64,000 nucleotides of DNA, taken from NCBI RefSeq assembly GCF_036345995.1, contig NZ_CP107796.1, forward strand, positions 8,612,942 through 8,676,941, given 5' to 3'. This document shows positions 43,549-52,320 of this stretch, piece by piece (position 1 is the stretch's first letter; the number at the start of each line of letters is the position of its first letter). The notes under the pieces were generated by a model. The model ran no database searches. It had not been told where the DNA came from and saw only the letters and a list, made by a program, of their open reading frames with translations. The translations under genes and the position numbers were made by a program. The DNA is from Streptomyces sp. NBC_00557. GTDB taxonomy: Bacteria > Actinomycetota > Actinomycetes > Streptomycetales > Streptomycetaceae.

Positions 43549-44022
43549 TCATCGGCTGGCGCCTTCGGGCCACAGCACCCGCACCAGAACGCCGGTGCGT
43601 TCGGCGTAGGCCACGACGTCCGCGGTGCCTCCGTAGCCCCGTGCGGGTTTGCCGTCCCATACGGCGATCAGCTCGTCCACGAGGCCGACGAGGATTTCGG
43701 ATCCGGCCTGATGGGCCTTCGAGGTCGATTCGGTGAGGCCGGTGTGGTGGACGTCGGCGGCGCGGGAGATGAGCCGGTCGTAGACGGGGTGGTGCCAGTC
43801 GGGCAGGCCCTGGCGGTACTCGGTGGCCGGGACGACGACCTCGAGGCGGCCGCCGTGCGTGAGGACGGTTTCGGCGAACCAGGAGTCGGGGCCGTCGGCG
43901 ATGCAGGAGACGCCGACGAGTTCGGCCGGGTCGTAGGCCTTGACCTGGTCGGCCAGGAGAGCCCGCACCTGCTGCTCGACCTGGCTGCTCAGTCCGCGGT
44001 GCCCGGTGATCCCCACCCGCAT
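43549..44022 (-). CDS. SLOG/LOG-like Rossmann protein (157 aa)
   Basis: Starts MRVGITGHRGLSSQVEQQVRALLADQV, a strand-loop-helix of the Rossmann type, followed by VSCIADGPDSWFAETVLTHGGRLEVVVPA and VDELIAVWDGKPARGYGGTADVVAYAERTGVLVRVLWPEG. The G-I-T-G-H-R start and the D-G-K-P...G-G-T-A-D motif match SLOG-superfamily nucleotide-binding proteins such as DprA/LOG relatives. In that superfamily some members sense nucleotide signals in defence systems. ATG 44022 lies 17 bases after the stop of the XRE regulator gene, so they form an operon. Confidence 0.72.
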   Translation of the reverse strand: MRVGITGHRGLSSQVEQQVRALLADQVKAYDPAELVGVSCIADGPDSWFAETVLTHGGRLEVVVPATEYRQGLPDWHHPVYDRLISRAADVHHTGLTESTSKAHQAGSEILVGLVDELIAVWDGKPARGYGGTADVVAYAERTGVLVRVLWPEGASR

Positions 44023-44039
44023 GCCGTGGTCATCCCTTC

Positions 44040-45296
44040 CTACAGGTAGACGCCGTGCAGGCGCTCGTCGAAGTCCCGCACCACCTTGGGCGGTGAGCTG
44101 GTGGTGAGGCTGCGGCGCACAGCCCGGGCGCGTTCCACGATCCGCCCGGACCGGTACTGCAGCGCGACCTCGAGCGCGCGGGAGGCGAGGGCGAACGCCG
44201 CCTCCACCCGCCCGCCGGCCAAGTGCCCGGCGGCGATGTCGAGCACCAGCAGGGCACGCTGTTTCGCGTGGCCGGTGGCGGCCAGGGCCTCCACGTCCTC
44301 ATCCAGCACCCACTTGGGCAGCCCGAGACGTGCGCCGCAGGCCACGCGGCAGGCGGCCACCTTGTCCGGGGTGAAGGAGAACACCCACGGCCACGGCGGC
44401 GGGTCCTGCCCGGCAGCGAGAGCCTGTGCTGCTGCGCGGGATGCGGTCAGCGCCTGGTCGGCGCCGCGCCGGTTCCCGGCTGCCGCGTGCCCGAGGGCTT
44501 CGACGCTCAGCAGCCATGCATCGGCAACGGCCGGGCGTTGGTCACCGAGCACCCGCCGGGCGCGGCGGGCGAGGTTCAGCGCCTCCACGCCGTTGCCGGC
44601 GTGCGCCTCGAACTGGGCGAGCGTGCCTGTCTGGTAAGCGGTCAGCAGCGCATCGCCGGAGGTACGTGCGGCTTTGACGGCCCCGCCGTACCAGGAACGG
44701 GCCGACCCGTGATCACCCTTGTCCCACGCCAGCCAGCCCGCGAAGGAAGCGGCCTCGCTGCCCACGGCAGCCAGCCGCGCCCGGTCCGCGTCGCCGGTGG
44801 CGGTGCGGGTGATGGCCTGGATGAGCCGGATGTGGCCGTCGACGGCGCCGGCGAGGTCCCGGGAGGGGGTGGTGCCGTCGAGTCTGCGATAGGCGCTCGT
44901 GGTCAGCCGCAGGGCGGCGGCCTGGCCACCGGGCGCATCGTGCGCATCCGGCACGGCGGCCAGCATGGGGGCCGCCATCGCGGCGAGGGCGCCGCCAAGG
45001 ACGGTGCGTCGGTGCATGGGATCGTCGTCTCTCACCTGAACCTGCGCCGTGCGCCCGTCTGCCAGACCCACCAGCGCCGGCGGAATCTGAAGATGCGCAG
45101 CCGCCGCGGTCAGGATGTTGGTGCTGTAGGAGGCTGGGCCGCGTTTCTCCAGACGACTGATCGCGGACTGGGATATGCCCAGGGCCTGCCCCAGCGCCGC
45201 CTGCGTCATCCGCCGTCCCTTGCGGACCAGCTCGATGACGCGTCCATAGTCCCCCAACCGGGAGGCGTCCCGGATCGGGCCTGTCTGGAAGTCCAC
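44040..45296 (-). CDS. XRE-family regulator with TPR-like sensor part
   Basis: GTG 45296 has GGGGGC upstream; the frame is open to 45401. The helix-turn-helix is VIELVRKGRRMTQAALGQALGISQSAISRLEKRG (about residues 18-52). After about residue 90 comes a helical repeat region (GDHGSARSWYGGAVKAARTSGDALLTAYQTGTLAQFEAHAGNGVEAL) of the TPR kind found in Streptomyces regulators like NsdA. It should bind an operator and respond to a peptide or protein partner. It is transcribed ahead of the SLOG-like gene and divergent from two small coupled genes, which are its likely targets. Confidence 0.85.
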   Translation of the reverse strand: MDFQTGPIRDASRLGDYGRVIELVRKGRRMTQAALGQALGISQSAISRLEKRGPASYSTNILTAAAAHLQIPPALVGLADGRTAQVQVRDDDPMHRRTVLGGALAAMAAPMLAAVPDAHDAPGGQAAALRLTTSAYRRLDGTTPSRDLAGAVDGHIRLIQAITRTATGDADRARLAAVGSEAASFAGWLAWDKGDHGSARSWYGGAVKAARTSGDALLTAYQTGTLAQFEAHAGNGVEALNLARRARRVLGDQRPAVADAWLLSVEALGHAAAGNRRGADQALTASRAAAQALAAGQDPPPWPWVFSFTPDKVAACRVACGARLGLPKWVLDEDVEALAATGHAKQRALLVLDIAAGHLAGGRVEAAFALASRALEVALQYRSGRIVERARAVRRSLTTSSPPKVVRDFDERLHGVYL

Positions 45297-45533
45297 GACT
45301 GCCCCCACGCTACGAGTCCACACGGCCTGCGGTGTCTGCCGGTACCCGCTGGGTGCATATCCGTATGCGCATGCCGCATCACCGATGGTCCCATAACCCA
45401 CCTTGATCTTGACTGGGTGTCAGCCCAACCACGCCCGCATCAGGGGGTGTTCGGGCCCGTGGTCGTCCCCGCCCCCCGTCGGGGACGGCCACCCCCCCCA
45501 TCGACCGCGACTGCGAGCGCGAGGCGACCGATC

Positions 45534-45737
45534 ATGACGACGCCCAGCACACCGCCTCCCATGCCCGGACTGGTCGACGCCCCGGTGATCGACCGCGACC
45601 GGCTCACCAGCCGGCAGAGGGCCGGTGAGTCGTGCGCCTGGTGCGCAGGCACGGCATCCCCCCGCTTCCCGGTCGGCGACCTTAAGGCTTGCGAGTGCTG
45701 CGCGGGCCTGTACGGCGTTCCGCAGGCACCGGCGTGA
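45534..45737 (+). CDS. small zinc-type protein (67 aa), divergent from XRE regulator
   Basis: ATG 45534 with GAGGCG upstream. The C-terminal half has CAWCAGTASPRFPVGDLKACECCAGLYG: two cysteine pairs (CxxC and CECC), a likely zinc site. The N-terminal half is PVIDRDRLTSRQRAGES. Its stop TGA overlaps the GTG of the next gene. With the XRE regulator on the other strand 237 bases away, it is probably under that regulator's control. Similar small genes beside XRE regulators are common in Streptomyces. Confidence 0.7.
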   Translation: MTTPSTPPPMPGLVDAPVIDRDRLTSRQRAGESCAWCAGTASPRFPVGDLKACECCAGLYGVPQAPA

Positions 45738-45919
45738 AGGCGGACGAGCCGTCGTTCCCCGGCGCACTCGAGGCCTGGACGGATGCCGACTGGGCCGAGT
45801 ACCGGGCCCGTATCGAGGACGGTGAGGGGAGCGCTGCGGCGATCGACGCGGTCAACCGGCGCCGCAGGAAACCGCAGACACGCCAGGCGGTTGGCCCGTC
45901 CGCCGAGATGCCCGAGTGA
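45734..45919 (+). CDS. small hypothetical protein (61 aa), coupled
   Basis: GTG 45734 overlaps the preceding stop (GTGA), the typical coupled start. The product reads VKADEPSFPGALEAWTDADWAEYRARIEDGEGSAAAIDAVNRRRRKPQ: acidic and helical with a basic end. Function unknown; presumably works with the preceding zinc-type protein. The next 248 bases to 46167 have no gene that I can support. Confidence 0.65.
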   Translation: MKADEPSFPGALEAWTDADWAEYRARIEDGEGSAAAIDAVNRRRRKPQTRQAVGPSAEMPE

Positions 45920-46167
45920 CACTCACGTCTTGGCACGAATCCCCTCAGCCGCCTCGCCTGACTGCCCGCACGCTCTGCGTCATTGCCCAGCTTCGGGAGA
46001 TCGTTGCTTGCACCACTGCGGTGGCCGCACCGCCGGATTCTTCGTGACTCCGACGGTTGTCACCTCGGGCGATGTTCAGTGGACTCCGGCACGGAACGCG
46101 GCGCTTGGAACCAGCTCCATCCAGGCGGATGATCTCCACCACCGCGACCCAGGCCTCGGGCCGTGCT

Positions 46168-46797
46168 CTACGGGCGGCGGGCCAGCAAGTGGGTGTCGAG
46201 GAAGCCGCGGTCGGTCGCTGGGTCGTGGAGCAGCCGAGCCACCGTGACAAGACCGGCCCCGGCCAGCAACTCGGCGAACTGCTCCGCCGGCCAGCTGTAG
46301 GCGGGCGCCACCTTGTGGTCGAAGCGGACCGGCTCCGGCCCCTCGGTCCCGTAGAAGGACACCAGGAGCAGGCCCCCTGATGCCAGGACACGCACCTGTT
46401 CGGCGAGCAGCGCGGGCAATTCTCCGGGTGGGGTGTGGATCATCGAGTAGTGGGCCAGCACTCCGCCCAGCGCGCCGTCCTCGACCGGCAGGGCCTCCAT
46501 GGGCGCTTCATCGAACCGCAGCGCCGGATGGGCCCGCCGGGCGTGGGCGACCATAGCCGGGGAGATGTCGAGCCCGAAGGCATCCAACCCCAGGTCGTGC
46601 AGCATGGCCGTCAGATGACCTGGTCCGCACCCGACGTCGGCTGCCCGCCGGTTCCCCGTGCCACGCACGAGCTCGGCGAAGGTGCTGATCATGTTCCGCG
46701 CGAACGGCCGCGTCTCCAACTGACTACTGAACATCGAGGCATACACCTCGACGACCCTGTCGTAGGCCGCTCTGGTCTCGTCCTGGTGTTGTAACAC
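46168..46797 (-). CDS. class I SAM-dependent methyltransferase
   Basis: Motif I is ADVGCGPGHLTAMLHDLG (E/D-x-G-x-G-x-G); motif II has FGLDISPAMVAHARR with the acidic residue that binds the ribose; PMEALPVEDGALGGVLAHYSMIH follows and SGGLLLVSFYG is motif III. The 209-residue size fits small-molecule methyltransferases of the Methyltransf_25 type. GTG 46797 (VLQHQDETRAAYDRV) is chosen because family members start near this point; the frame is open to 46896 and no ribosome binding site decides it. The substrate is unknown. Confidence 0.85.
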   Translation of the reverse strand: MLQHQDETRAAYDRVVEVYASMFSSQLETRPFARNMISTFAELVRGTGNRRAADVGCGPGHLTAMLHDLGLDAFGLDISPAMVAHARRAHPALRFDEAPMEALPVEDGALGGVLAHYSMIHTPPGELPALLAEQVRVLASGGLLLVSFYGTEGPEPVRFDHKVAPAYSWPAEQFAELLAGAGLVTVARLLHDPATDRGFLDTHLLARRP

Positions 46798-47249
46798 GGG
46801 AAGGAAGCTAACACCCGCGCCGTTCGCAGCGGTTCTGCGGAGGCCGGAGCAGCTCCGCGCGCAGACACGTACCGGCCTTGCCCCTGTCGCAGGCACCCGT
46901 GAGTCCTGCGACTGCCGGCAAGGGAACGTCCCGGTGGTACGGGGGAGCCCACCGGGACGACACCGTGCAGCCTACGCAGCACCGTCCGCCCGCGTGCGCA
47001 GATCGCGGGAAGTGTCCGGATGCGGCGGCCCGCGCCGCGCCCGTCCGACGCCGCCCGAACGCCCTAGCCGGCCCTCCCACGGCTCGGCCGCATGTTGGCG
47101 GCTGCTTTGCTCCCCGCGGCACATCTCGACACGGGGGGTATGGCGCAGAGGCTGCTGGCGAGGTGCCGGCTTGGCGCGGCTGCCGTCCCCATCCGCTGCT
47201 GTCAACCTTGTCTCGAAATCGCTGTACCGATCCGTTTCTCAGTCGTGTA

Positions 47250-47266
47250 CTACTGGGCATCAGTAG
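47250..47266 (+). promoter_or_regulatory. small inverted repeat before the TTG-start gene
   Basis: CTACT at 47250-47254 mirrors AGTAG at 47262-47266, 44 bases before the TTG start. It is the only dyad in the less GC-rich final part of the 46798-47309 interval and could be an autoregulatory operator of the HTH protein. The rest of the interval holds nothing I recognise. Confidence 0.3.
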
Positions 47267-47309
47267 CGTTGTAGCCAAGTACAGCACTGAAGTTGAGAAG
47301 GAGGACACG

Positions 47310-48686
47310 TTGGTCTACGACATTCGTCCGCTCGCCAACGGCCTGGGGACGGATCACCCGGTTCCCGGTCTGCCGTTCGTCGATGATTCCCACCTGCCGC
47401 TCGACGACGGTCCCGACGCCATCGAAGCAGTAGGACGCAACAAGGGCGAGGGCATGTGGGGCCGTTGCGACACCTCCCGTAAGGGGGGTTGGCTGGCCTT
47501 CACCACCGACCCGATCGCCCCTCACCTGGGCTGGGCCGTCCGCTACCACCCCGAGCACGGGCGCACCGTGCTCCTGCTACGCAATGAGGACACCGCCAGC
47601 CTGCACACCTACTGGTCCGGCGCGCCGCTGCTGTTCAGGGCCGGCGGCTACTGGTGGGACGGTGAGAGCTGGTACCGGCCCGGGCAGATCTGGGACCCGG
47701 TCACCGAGGACTACGCCCGCCACAAGGCACGCGCCACAACCACCGTCCACGCCGCCGACATGCTGGACGGGCGCGCCCACCCCGAGCGCGCGCACGTGCA
47801 CAAGGTGGCCACCTTCGACTCCTCCGCCGCGGCGCCGCAGAACTGGCTCGATGACCTGACCCGGTGGGCGCAGCACCACCAGAAGCAGGACGATCCCCTG
47901 CCGCTGGACAGGTGCGTCGTGGACCTGGCCAGCCCCGAACTCGCCGGAGACCGGCTGCTCGGCGTTCCGGAGATGGCCGCGCTGGGCGGCATCACCGCCT
48001 CCACCCTGCGGGGCTACATCTCCCGGGGAGAGAACGACGTGCCGTTGCCCCAGGCGACCGTCGGCGGGCGGGCCCAGTGGTCCCGCCCGGTCGCCGAGGA
48101 CTGGGCGGAAGCCCGGCGCCGCTCCTCCGAGGGACTGCGGGAGGCCATGTCGGCCGGCGACCGGCACCGTCTGGCCCCCGGGGCGGCCCAGATCCGCGAC
48201 CGGTTCAGCGAGAGCTTCTTCCGCTTCCTGTGGAAGCGCCCCGACATCCGCAAGCGCTGGGTCCTGCGCCAGCGCAACGAGCCGAGCGTGCGGGAAGTGG
48301 CCGACCAACTGGCCTTCGAGGTCGCCGACAGCCTTCGCCAGATCATCCCGACCGACGCCCTGGGACCGACCATCCGTCATGCCGTCCTTGAGGACTTCGC
48401 GCACTCGCTGCGCATCCGCGAACGCCGGGGCGGTGAACTCAAAGCCCTCGACCTCATGCTGTCGGTGCCCCTGGCGAAGATGCTCAGCTGGTTCATCCAG
48501 CACTTCCCGACCTCCGCCCAGTGGTACATCGGCGAGATCATGAGCGAGGCACACAATCAGCTCGACATCCCCGCCCAGGTGACGGGCGAAGCACTGCAGC
48601 GCTCCGCGACCACGAACGGGGAACTCGGCCGACAGGCCGCGAAGGAGTTCTTCTCCCGCGTCGTGCCGCGCGAACCGGAGAGCTGA
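47310..48686 (+). CDS. large HTH-containing protein (458 aa), TTG start
   Basis: A very strong AAGGAGG eight bases upstream makes TTG 47310 the start; the frame is open further left without any such site. The first 200 residues are unassigned (GKGGWLAFTTDPIAPHLGWAVRYHPEHG...WWDGESWYRPGQIWD). Around residues 215-275, LLGVPEMAALGGITASTLRGYISRGENDVPLPQATVGGRAQWS is a MerR/excisionase-type winged helix-turn-helix. The C-terminal 180 residues are helical (PSVREVADQLAFEVADSLRQI). It is probably a plasmid regulator; strong translation from a rare start codon suggests tight control. Confidence 0.78.
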   Translation: MVYDIRPLANGLGTDHPVPGLPFVDDSHLPLDDGPDAIEAVGRNKGEGMWGRCDTSRKGGWLAFTTDPIAPHLGWAVRYHPEHGRTVLLLRNEDTASLHTYWSGAPLLFRAGGYWWDGESWYRPGQIWDPVTEDYARHKARATTTVHAADMLDGRAHPERAHVHKVATFDSSAAAPQNWLDDLTRWAQHHQKQDDPLPLDRCVVDLASPELAGDRLLGVPEMAALGGITASTLRGYISRGENDVPLPQATVGGRAQWSRPVAEDWAEARRRSSEGLREAMSAGDRHRLAPGAAQIRDRFSESFFRFLWKRPDIRKRWVLRQRNEPSVREVADQLAFEVADSLRQIIPTDALGPTIRHAVLEDFAHSLRIRERRGGELKALDLMLSVPLAKMLSWFIQHFPTSAQWYIGEIMSEAHNQLDIPAQVTGEALQRSATTNGELGRQAAKEFFSRVVPREPES

Positions 48687-48925
48687 GACCACCGAACACG
48701 AAGAAGGGCGGAAACCATCGCAACTGGCTTGCGCCCCAGCGCTCCGGCGCCCGCCACCCCGCTAGCCGGGCCGAAGCCCGGCCCTGACCGGAAGGCCGGC
48801 GTGGACAGCCGGCCCCGAGTCCGGCGCGACGTACTAACGGCCCAGCCCGCCGCACCGAGTGCAGCGCCGCCGACGAGGAGCCCGGCACCGGGTGCGCGGT
48901 GTGGGTCTGCTGGCTCAGGGTGGGT

Positions 48926-49669
48926 TCAGGCTGCTGCGCGGGTGCACAGGTGCCCGGTGGGGCAGGCCTCGCAGCCTTTCTCGTCGACGTACCCGGACGC
49001 CAGCGCCGCGGCGAACAGCTCCTTGGCATGCTCGGTGTCCCGCACGCCTTCGCGCCGGCCGTAGGCCTCGGGATCGGGCTCCTCCAGACGGGACCGGCAG
49101 GTCCGCAGGTAGGCGACCGTCGCGGCGACGTCGAGGGGCAGCTCTTCCCAGATGTCGGTGGGGATGCAGGTCGTGGCGGCAACGGTGTCGGGGTCGCCGA
49201 CGAACTGCCAGGGCAGGCCGGGGGAGCTGGGGCGCTTGGCGACGATGCGGACGCCGAGGAGGTCCTCGTCGGGCCCGGTGATGACCAGGAGCGCGCCCGC
49301 GGCGTGCAGTTCGTGGAGGGATTCGCGGACGCTGCCGTCGTCCATGGCGCCCATGAGTTCGGCCATCTCTTCGACCGGGACCAAAGAGGCCGTCTCGCCC
49401 TGGACCACCGGCAGGCTGCCGCGCTCGATCAGCTCGTCCAGGTAGAGGGCGGCCTTGGGCACGCGGCCGCCGTACAGCGCGCCGAGACCGGCAAGTCGCT
49501 GCATGAGGTCGGCGGCGTCCTGGCTCAGGCCGCTGTCGGCGGGCGGCTGCATGCCGGGCTGGACGCGGAACCACTCGTCGTAGCCCTCACCGGGCGGCTG
49601 AAGCTCCTGCAGCGTGTACTGGCGCGGGCCCCGGGGCCGACGCGGCTTGCCGGGCTTCTTCCTACCCAT
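48926..49669 (-). CDS. hypothetical protein (247 aa)
   Basis: ATG 49669 follows GGAAGAAG; the frame is open to 49846 but that extension is poor. It starts with a very basic MGRKKPGKPRRPRGPRQ, then a helical middle (LSQDAADLMQRLAGLGALYGG, VEEMAELMGAMDDGSVRESLHELHAAGALLVITG), where the second block looks like a helix-turn-helix/winged segment, and ends GCEACPTGHLCTRAAA with three cysteines. The basic start and winged segment suggest DNA binding; this is inference. Confidence 0.7.
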   Translation of the reverse strand: MGRKKPGKPRRPRGPRQYTLQELQPPGEGYDEWFRVQPGMQPPADSGLSQDAADLMQRLAGLGALYGGRVPKAALYLDELIERGSLPVVQGETASLVPVEEMAELMGAMDDGSVRESLHELHAAGALLVITGPDEDLLGVRIVAKRPSSPGLPWQFVGDPDTVAATTCIPTDIWEELPLDVAATVAYLRTCRSRLEEPDPEAYGRREGVRDTEHAKELFAAALASGYVDEKGCEACPTGHLCTRAAA

Positions 49670-49901
49670 CAGGCTCGCTTCTTCCTGGGCTGCGCGCCCA
49701 TTACTTGGTACATACAGGACCGGTTCGCACCCGGCACCGCGGGGCGAACATCTGCCGCGGGTGTGTGCCGGTGCCGCCGTACGCCGGCATGCGCGGCGAA
49801 CCAGTCGCCAGGGTAGACGAGATCCATCCGGCAGTATGTGCACCAAAAGAGCAGTGTCGCTGACACCGGGGCGGTGTATGCCGATGGGTTCCGCCGTACG
49901 C

Positions 49902-51170
49902 TCACCCGCTGCGCAAGGACCCTGGCGGTGCTGGGGGATCCGGGGGCTGGGGGCGGATGCGCAGGAAGGCGCAGCGCTTGGTGGTCGGGTTGAGGACGGC
50001 GACTTTCAGCGGAGTGCGGGCGGCGGCCTGGATGCGGGCGAGCCAGGTCTGGCTGGGCACGAGGATCGTCAGCTCTGCTGGCCACTGGGCCAGTGCTCGA
50101 GGATCGGGGCACACCACACCGGCGAGGGTGAACGCACGGCCCGGGCGCGGCCTGCTGTAGACGAGCAGTCCGTTGCCGTGGGAGGGGCTCTGGACGCCGT
50201 ACTCGACCGGTTTGCCGGAGGCGGTGCGGACCAGTTGCGTGAAGGCGGGCCACACCTGGGCGTCTATGCCTGCGTGTTCGAGGAAGGCGGCCAGACGTTC
50301 CTGCTCGGCCTGCCGCTCCTGTGCTTGCTGCAGGGCGTCGTGGAGGCGCTGTTCGGCGGCAGCTGCCCGCGCCGCGGCAGCCCGGCGGGCCTGTTCGGCA
50401 GCCCGGGCACGTGCGGCGGCCTCGTCATCCGCCTCCAGCTTCGCCCGGGCGGCCGCGAGTTGCCGGTAGGCGTCGGCCGTCCACCACACCGTGCCGCCCG
50501 GGCCGGTATGGGGATGCACGCGCCCCTGGAGGATCCACCGGATGGCATCGCCGAGCGGGCAGGTGATGTGGGTCCATCCCGCCTTCCCGGCCAGCGTGCG
50601 CGGGTCCCAGGTGTAGCGAGCGATGCCGTGCCGCACCGTCCAGCCGGCCCCGCGTTCCTCGGGGTACTCCACCCGCAGCGAGGGCACGGCACGCTGCCAC
50701 GGCCGCCCCTGCAGCCCGACCCAGCACACCCCCACACCATCGCGCGCATAGCGGTCGGTGCGCATCCGCGCATCCTCCGGCGTCATCGGCGACAGCTGCG
50801 CTTCCAGGGCCATGAACGCACGGCCCTGCTCATCGAAGACCAGCACGTCGGCACGCCAGTCCGCCCGTGGACTGCTCACCTCCAGCTCTGCTGTGAACCC
50901 CGCTGCCCGGGCTGCCGTAGCCAGCTCCAGCTTCAGCAGGTGGTGTTCGTACGACTCGTTCGCCAGCTCGCAGTCACGGGGCCGCTGCTGGTGGTAGAAG
51001 TGCCGGGCACGGCGTGAGGAGACCCGCGCGCACACCCGGCCCCCACACTCCGGGCACGCCAGCCGCAGCCCCGTGACCCGGTGGACGTCGGCCCAGGCAC
51101 GGCCACACCCGAGATCGTCCAGCGACGCATCCAGCCGCCCCCAGTCGGCGTGGACCGCGGTGAATCCCAT
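49902..51170 (-). CDS. CoiA-like competence/nuclease family protein
   Basis: ATG 51170 is decided by GGGGAGGGCGG. The N-terminal half has LACPECGGRVCARVSSRRARHFYHQ, the metal-ribbon start of CoiA-like proteins, then ESYEHHLLKLELATAARAAGFTAELEVSSPRADWRADVLVFD...FMALEAQLSPMTPEDARMRTDRYARDGVGVCWVG. The A-D-V-L and E-x-Q pair form the PD-(D/E)xK-type nuclease core of this family. A coiled coil of Ala/Glu/Arg follows at about residues 240-300, then a C-terminal domain. It probably acts on incoming or damaged DNA. Confidence 0.82.
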   Translation of the reverse strand: MGFTAVHADWGRLDASLDDLGCGRAWADVHRVTGLRLACPECGGRVCARVSSRRARHFYHQQRPRDCELANESYEHHLLKLELATAARAAGFTAELEVSSPRADWRADVLVFDEQGRAFMALEAQLSPMTPEDARMRTDRYARDGVGVCWVGLQGRPWQRAVPSLRVEYPEERGAGWTVRHGIARYTWDPRTLAGKAGWTHITCPLGDAIRWILQGRVHPHTGPGGTVWWTADAYRQLAAARAKLEADDEAAARARAAEQARRAAAARAAAAEQRLHDALQQAQERQAEQERLAAFLEHAGIDAQVWPAFTQLVRTASGKPVEYGVQSPSHGNGLLVYSRPRPGRAFTLAGVVCPDPRALAQWPAELTILVPSQTWLARIQAAARTPLKVAVLNPTTKRCAFLRIRPQPPDPPAPPGSLRSG

Positions 51171-51410
51171 CCGCCCTCCCCAGGCGACGATGCCGACCCA
51201 GCCCCTCGGCGCGCAATACGCACACCGCTGCCTGAGCAGTGCCCCGGCGATGCCGTACGGCTTCTGCAGCGCTGTCGTTCCTCGGCCGGCGGCACCCTGG
51301 ATGCGCGCGGGGTGCTCACCCCGCCGAAAACCGCCCACGCAGCTCTCCCCGGGTCGGCCGGCGGACCCGAGCGAGGACGCTTGCGTCCTCGCGGCTTAGG
51401 ATCCGTTGCT

Positions 51411-51650
51411 GTGGCAGAGGTCCCCGATGAACTGATCGTGCTGGAACGATCCGCCGAGCAGGAACGTGCGAAGCTCGCGGGCCTCGCCGGTGAGGAGTAC
51501 GACGCCCAGTGGCGCCGCTGGCGTGAGGCGGCCGAGGCCGCGCAGGCGGCCATCACCACGCAGGCCGAGGCGGCGGGGGACAACCGCTATGAGCTGGAGC
51601 AGGCGGTGAAGAAGCAGGTCCGGCACACCGGCGAGGACCCGGCCGAGTAG
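51411..51650 (+). CDS. small helical protein (79 aa), divergent from CoiA-like gene
   Basis: GTG 51411 follows TTAGGATCC. The product is one long charged helix: ELIVLERSAEQERAKLAGLAGEEYDAQWRRWREAAEAAQAAITTQAEAAGDNRYELEQAVKKQVRH. It is divergent from the CoiA-like gene, 240 bases apart. No family known to me; a coiled-coil partner protein is plausible. Confidence 0.65.
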   Translation: MAEVPDELIVLERSAEQERAKLAGLAGEEYDAQWRRWREAAEAAQAAITTQAEAAGDNRYELEQAVKKQVRHTGEDPAE

Positions 51651-51727
51651 GCCCCAGCGCGTTCGGGCCACCGCCGGCGAAGGCAGGCCAGGTGCTGCCC
51701 GATACCCGGCGCGCCGGTGCCGCCCCG

Positions 51728-51973
51728 TCAGAGCGGGCGAGGGCGGCTGCTGGGTCGGCGCGTGCTCAGGCGGTACTCGCCGACGGGCGGGGCCTCCTGG
51801 TACAGGGCGGTTGCCATGGGTTCGATGTCCGTGACCACGGTCGCCGTTCCGTCGAGCAGCTGCTGCTCGAAGCGGGTCAGCGGGCGGGCCGGCTGGGCCG
51901 GGCCGGTCTCGTCGGCGTGCCGCTCGATCTGCCTGCGGGCGCGCTCCCGGCTCGGGCGCGGACGGTGGGCCAT
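51728..51973 (-). CDS. small basic hypothetical protein (81 aa)
   Basis: ATG 51973 follows GGGAGGGGAA, a strong site. The product begins MAHRPRPSRERARRQIERHAD and continues LTRFEQQLLDGTATVVTDIEPMATALYQEAPPVGEYRLSTRRP. The start is very basic and the middle helical. Convergent with the small helical gene and divergent from the SOS-type polymerase gene. Function unknown. Confidence 0.65.
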   Translation of the reverse strand: MAHRPRPSRERARRQIERHADETGPAQPARPLTRFEQQLLDGTATVVTDIEPMATALYQEAPPVGEYRLSTRRPSSRPRPL

Positions 51974-52272
51974 GCGGTTCCCCTCCCTGTGTCCGCGCCA
52001 GCATGGCAGAGGGCTACGGCACCTCGGGCCGGGTCGTCAGCACGGTGCCTGCGACCTCGCCAGCCAGGGGGACGCGGGGCTTCACCGTGTTGCCGACGGA
52101 GCCGGTCCGGCGGCGTCGGGCATGCCCGGTTCCGCGTCCCGGGCGGGCCACGGATGCGCGACAACGGCCGATCCTGCCGGGCGTTCCTCCTCGGCCGCCC
52201 ACCGCTGAAGTCCCCTCAACCGCGGACGTCGCCTGGCGGCGGGCCGGGCTGAAAGTTCCCCGATCCGGGTAT

Positions 52273-52288
52273 TCGATCCTATGTTCGA
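52273..52288 (+). promoter_or_regulatory. LexA (SOS) box before the polymerase-like gene
   Basis: TCGATCCTATGTTCGA matches the actinobacterial LexA operator TCGAAC-N4-GTTCGA at 11 of 12 half-site positions. It lies 32 bases before the ribosome binding site region of the gene at 52321, in the right place to block its promoter. Confidence 0.75.
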
Positions 52289-52320
52289 TAATCTGGAGAG
52301 GGAGACAGGAGGTGAACGGC

